Position numbers and translations under genes: made by a program
Assembly (NCBI RefSeq): GCF_020184175.1
Contig: NC_065532.1
Span: 17,546,001 to 17,610,000 of the forward strand
Direction: 5' to 3'
Length of the DNA: 64,000 nt
Source of the DNA: Aphis gossypii
Lineage: Eukaryota > Arthropoda > Insecta > Hemiptera > Aphididae
The notes under the pieces: model-generated
Database searches by the model: none
Told to the model about the DNA's origin: nothing
Seen by the model: only the letters and a program-made list of their open reading frames with translations
Part shown: positions 63,343 to 64,000 of the stretch, piece by piece
How positions within the stretch are numbered: position 1 is the stretch's first letter
Layout of the letters: each line of letters opens with the position of its first letter

Positions 63343-64000
63343 CTATACATAATTAGAATACACACAAGGTAAGCCGATAATGTCAATGATTGAATACAAT
63401 AATGCAATATAGTGGGTATAATATATTATAAGTAAAAATTTGCTCAAGAGAAAAAATAGATACTAAAATGCAAACATTATTATTATCGAATAAATGAGAG
63501 TTTTTCTTACAAGTCCGGCTAAAAAGAATTATCGTGGCGGTATATATTGTACTTGTTTTATTATTTTTTTTTCTTCATTTTAAAACATAATATAATGGCA
63601 AAGTTATTTATGGTTGAAAAATGATCATCCGGAGGAAACTGTGGTAATACTGTCGTTTTTATTCGGTTTCATGATTTATGACCCGCGGGTCCGGTTAATA
63701 AATAATACATTACGTTCGCTGTGAAAACGAGCGTCGTAAAAAGAAGAAATGAAATAAATATGGCGCCGTCGACCATTTTGCTTAACTGTAAGTCGGTTTT
63801 TTTTCTTCTACAGTTCGCCCTTTTTTATTTCCATTTTCCTTCGTTTTTTTTTTTCATTTTTTAATGCTTATTTGTTTTTTAAGCGACAACTGGAAACTAT
63901 TTGGTTGACATTAACGAAAAAGCGTTAAGAGATTATTAACTGGCGACAATAAATCAGCGGACGCGGTGACAAGCGACTCGGGTGATAAATATATGAAGGA
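63343..64000 (-). other. Upstream intron of the OAR-like gene, to window edge
   Basis: Follows a TATAG acceptor at 63343-63347. The homeodomain-coding exon expected upstream is not here. Poly-T tracts at about 63794-63860 are the only clear feature. Confidence 0.55.

Noticed and set aside
63760..63790. ATG in good context followed by a GTAAG donor (MAPSTILLN...), possible plus-strand first exon
   Set aside because: Only nine codons, no downstream exon in the window, and the area is probably intron of the minus-strand gene.
1..64000. CRISPR arrays, prokaryotic operons, integrated virus
   Set aside because: No regularly spaced repeats, no ribosome-binding-site-led gene clusters, and no viral gene signature seen; the window is eukaryotic throughout.

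Overview
The window looks like a chromosomal piece of an insect nuclear genome, most likely an aphid or close hemipteran. Coding DNA is split by many AT-rich GT-AG introns, intergenic DNA is very AT-rich with simple repeats, and DNA transposons (mainly hAT and hAT-derived MITEs) are abundant. The species call is inference from composition, repeat style and protein similarity; no search was run.

Layout. (1) 1-4303, minus strand: a small Rab-type GTPase gene. Four exons (coding residues 1-153) are readable and the 3' end is missing. A nested MITE sits in its first intron and another MITE lies beside it. (2) 4304-5454: a head-to-head intergenic gap. (3) 5455-30178, plus strand: a complete 20-exon gene for CTF18/CHTF18, the large subunit of the alternative RFC clamp loader. 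I reconstructed it exon by exon; every splice phase agrees and the total is 925 codons plus stop. Its introns hold an old hAT remnant (intron 1), a tiny poly(A) insertion with target duplication and a nearly intact 2.5-kb hAT transposon with perfect 8-bp target duplications (both intron 16), a mariner-like transposase remnant (intron 17) and an 8-kb intron with CpG-richer patches (intron 18). (4) 30179-40969: intergenic DNA with one tRNA-Cys(GCA) gene, decayed repeats and a 24-bp perfect palindrome. (5) 40970-63342, minus strand: four widely spaced 3' exons of a transcription-factor-like gene ending in an OAR-like motif. The DNA-binding domain is not visible and is probably beyond the right edge.

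The Rab, CTF18 and OAR-like genes have no evident shared pathway. No CRISPR array, phage, operon or prokaryotic element is present. The most informative observation is the hAT element of a CGGBP1-like type. Its subterminal TGCATATTT repeats are shared with the older copy in the same host gene, and its single in-frame stop suggests recent inactivation. I did not find an unmistakable new biological system.
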